This document shows positions 62,743 to 64,000 of a DNA stretch of 64,000 bases, in pieces. Source of the stretch: Acidimicrobiales bacterium. GTDB lineage: Bacteria > Actinomycetota > Acidimicrobiia > Acidimicrobiales > JAVJTC01. The position numbers and the translations under genes are program-made. The stretch is from assembly GCA_040219085.1 (NCBI GenBank), contig JAVJTC010000023.1, positions 1-64,000 on the forward strand, read 5' to 3'. The notes beneath the pieces were generated by a model. The model saw only the letters and a program-made list of their open reading frames with translations. It was not told where the DNA came from and did not search any database. The first letter of the stretch is position 1; every line of letters starts with the position of its first letter.

Positions 62743-63327
62743 ATGCCCACCGAGGAGCCCCGCACCCTGCCTCCCGAGGTCCGCAGAGTTCAGATCCTCG
62801 ACGCGGCGGCGGCAGTTCTCACTGAACGGGGCGCGCGAGCGACGACCGTGGACCGGGTGGCCGAGGTGGCCGGCGTCGCGAAGGGGACGGTGTACCTCCA
62901 CTTCGAGTCCAAGGACGCGCTGTTCGGGGCCCTGCGCTCCCGCTACGACGAGGACCTGCTCAGCGCAGCGGCGGAGGAACTCGCAGCGACGGGAAGCCCC
63001 CGGCACCGCCTCGAAGCGTTCCTGAGGCGAGCGCTCGCCCTCCACAGGCGCCGTGCCGAACTGCACCACGTCCTCTTCCACGAGGTCGGTGGTTCAGAGG
63101 ACGCCTCGATGGGGCGCTTCCGGATCCTCTTCGCGGGCTTTGTGGAGGATTGTGTCCGTGCCGGCGACTTCGACGTCGACGATGTCGAGATCGCTGCGGG
63201 GCTGCTCCTGCACGGCCTCCACGGGATGGTGGTCGAGTTCCTCCATGCCGAGCGCAGCGACGAGGACGCCGCCATCGCCGCCACGGTGTCGCTGCTCATG
63301 GAGGGCCTGAGCGGATCGGCAAGGTGA
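62743..63327 (+). CDS. TetR-family transcriptional regulator
   Basis: A 194-residue regulator with N-terminal HTH about 14-60 (ILDAAAAVLTERGARATTVDRVAEVAGVAKGTVYLHFESKDALF, the TetR signature) and a C-terminal ligand/dimer domain about 75-190. The ligand is unknown. The operator in its promoter suggests it controls itself; the peroxiredoxin downstream or the pirin upstream may be further targets. Confidence 0.92.
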   Translation: MPTEEPRTLPPEVRRVQILDAAAAVLTERGARATTVDRVAEVAGVAKGTVYLHFESKDALFGALRSRYDEDLLSAAAEELAATGSPRHRLEAFLRRALALHRRRAELHHVLFHEVGGSEDASMGRFRILFAGFVEDCVRAGDFDVDDVEIAAGLLLHGLHGMVVEFLHAERSDEDAAIAATVSLLMEGLSGSAR

Positions 63328-63403
63328 TTTTCGGACCCAGCCAGCGACGTGCTGCCTAGGATGCATTCGACACCGATCACACCAGCGTTTCAGGGGTAGA
63401 CAT

Positions 63404-64000
63404 ATGACACTGCGCATCAACGACACGGCGCCGGACTTCACCGCCGAGACCACCGAGGGGACCATCCGCTTCCACGAGTGGATCGGTGACGGGTGGGCGC
63501 TTCTGTTCTCCCACCCCAAGGACTACACGCCGGTCTGCACGACGGAGCTCGGTGCCGTGGCAGGCATGAAGGACGACTTCGCTGCCAGGAACTGCAAGCT
63601 CATCGGCATCAGCGTCGATGGCGTCGAGGACCACAAGGGCTGGTCGGCCGACATCGAGACCGCCACCGGGAACACCCTGAACTACCCGCTCATCGGCGAT
63701 CCCGAGCTGAAGATCGTGAAGGCCTACGACATGTTGCCCGCCGACGACGGCGACAGCTCCGAGGGACGCACCGCAGGGGACAACGCAACGGCGCGGTCGG
63801 TCTTCATCATCGGCCCGGACAAGAAGATCAAGGCCACGCTCACCTACCCGATGACGACCGGACGGAACTTCCCGGAGATCCTGCGGATGCTGGACTCCAT
63901 CCAGTTGACCGCGGCCCAGAAGGTGGCGACCCCCGCCAACTGGAACCAGGGCGACGACGTGATCATCGTCCCCGGGGTGTCCGACGACGAGGCCCGGGAG
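63404..64000 (+). CDS. 1-Cys peroxiredoxin (Prx6 type), 3' partial
   Basis: The first 199 residues of a peroxiredoxin. Seen: RINDTAPDFTAETTEG, the peroxidatic motif HPKDYTPVCTTELG with Cys45, and the Prx6-type extensions GDPELKIVKAYDM and YPMTTGRNFPEILRMLDSIQLT. No second conserved cysteine was seen in this part. It reduces peroxides. The ATG follows GGGGTAGACAT. The gene runs off the window; full members have about 210-225 residues. Confidence 0.93.
   Translation, partial: MTLRINDTAPDFTAETTEGTIRFHEWIGDGWALLFSHPKDYTPVCTTELGAVAGMKDDFAARNCKLIGISVDGVEDHKGWSADIETATGNTLNYPLIGDPELKIVKAYDMLPADDGDSSEGRTAGDNATARSVFIIGPDKKIKATLTYPMTTGRNFPEILRMLDSIQLTAAQKVATPANWNQGDDVIIVPGVSDDEARE

Overview
The window is high-G+C DNA carrying the chromosomal replication-origin neighbourhood of an actinobacterium. 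The central order rpmH-rnpA-yidD-yidC-jag-rsmG-parA-parB (minus strand) facing dnaA-dnaN-recF-DUF721-gyrB-gyrA-DUF3566-tRNA-Ile (plus strand), with sigM-like sigma, anti-sigma, trxB, trxA and a CwlM-like gene on the other side and rpsF-ssb-rpsR-rplI-dnaB further out, matches from memory the layout of mycobacterial origins. Gene content (no MurJ in the usual place, AddAB-like instead of AdnAB helicase-nuclease, many GTG starts) suggests a deeper actinobacterial lineage such as Acidimicrobiia; that placement is inference and no 16S gene is present.

Layout. 1-2.3 kb: end of a molybdopterin oxidoreductase and a SnoaL-like protein. 2.3-10.4 kb: a proline-rich membrane protein and an AddA/AddB-like helicase-nuclease pair. 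10.5-16.4 kb: two-component system, then a minus-strand run of sulfurtransferase, Maf, Dus, enoyl-CoA hydratase and a small membrane protein. 16.5-19.9 kb: a strongly structured intergenic segment, then dnaB and the rplI-rpsR-ssb-rpsF cluster. 20-24 kb: panB, a DUF5318-type zinc protein, CCA-adding enzyme, deacetylase-like hydrolase. 23.9-32.2 kb (plus strand): GNAT, a DUF6049-like membrane protein, DegV, an active Ser/Thr kinase, ECF sigma, anti-sigma, small membrane protein, thioredoxin reductase, thioredoxin and a CwlM-like pseudo-amidase. 32.4-38.0 kb (minus strand): parB, parA, a three-unit 50-bp repeat array carrying parS-like sites, rsmG, jag, yidC, yidD, rnpA, rpmH. 38.5-48.8 kb (plus strand): dnaA, probable oriC, dnaN, recF, DUF721/DciA, gyrB, gyrA, a TadE-like protein, DUF3566, tRNA-Ile and a tiny DLW-39-like gene. 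48.8-50.9 kb: an NAD(P)-binding protein and a FliA/WhiG-type sigma factor. 50.9-59.4 kb (minus strand): a seven-gene overlapping operon including tryptophan dioxygenase, kynurenine formamidase and a membrane-anchored kynurenine 3-monooxygenase. 59.5-64 kb: a lipoprotein pair, CoA-binding protein, pirin, a TetR regulator with a clear palindromic operator, and the start of a 1-Cys peroxiredoxin.

How the genes fit. The core is replication and segregation (DnaA, DnaB, its probable loader DciA, DnaN, SSB, gyrase, ParAB-parS), coupled to translation and membrane-protein insertion genes, and a cell-wall control module (kinase, sigma/anti-sigma, CwlM-like protein). The most notable points are the triple parS-like array with one fixed non-palindromic base, the loss of MurJ from the MviN locus leaving a free-standing active kinase, a CwlM-like protein lacking amidase zinc ligands, a partial kynurenine pathway inside a coupled operon, several DnaA-box clusters (including one in front of dnaB), and an rnpA gene with no conventional start codon.
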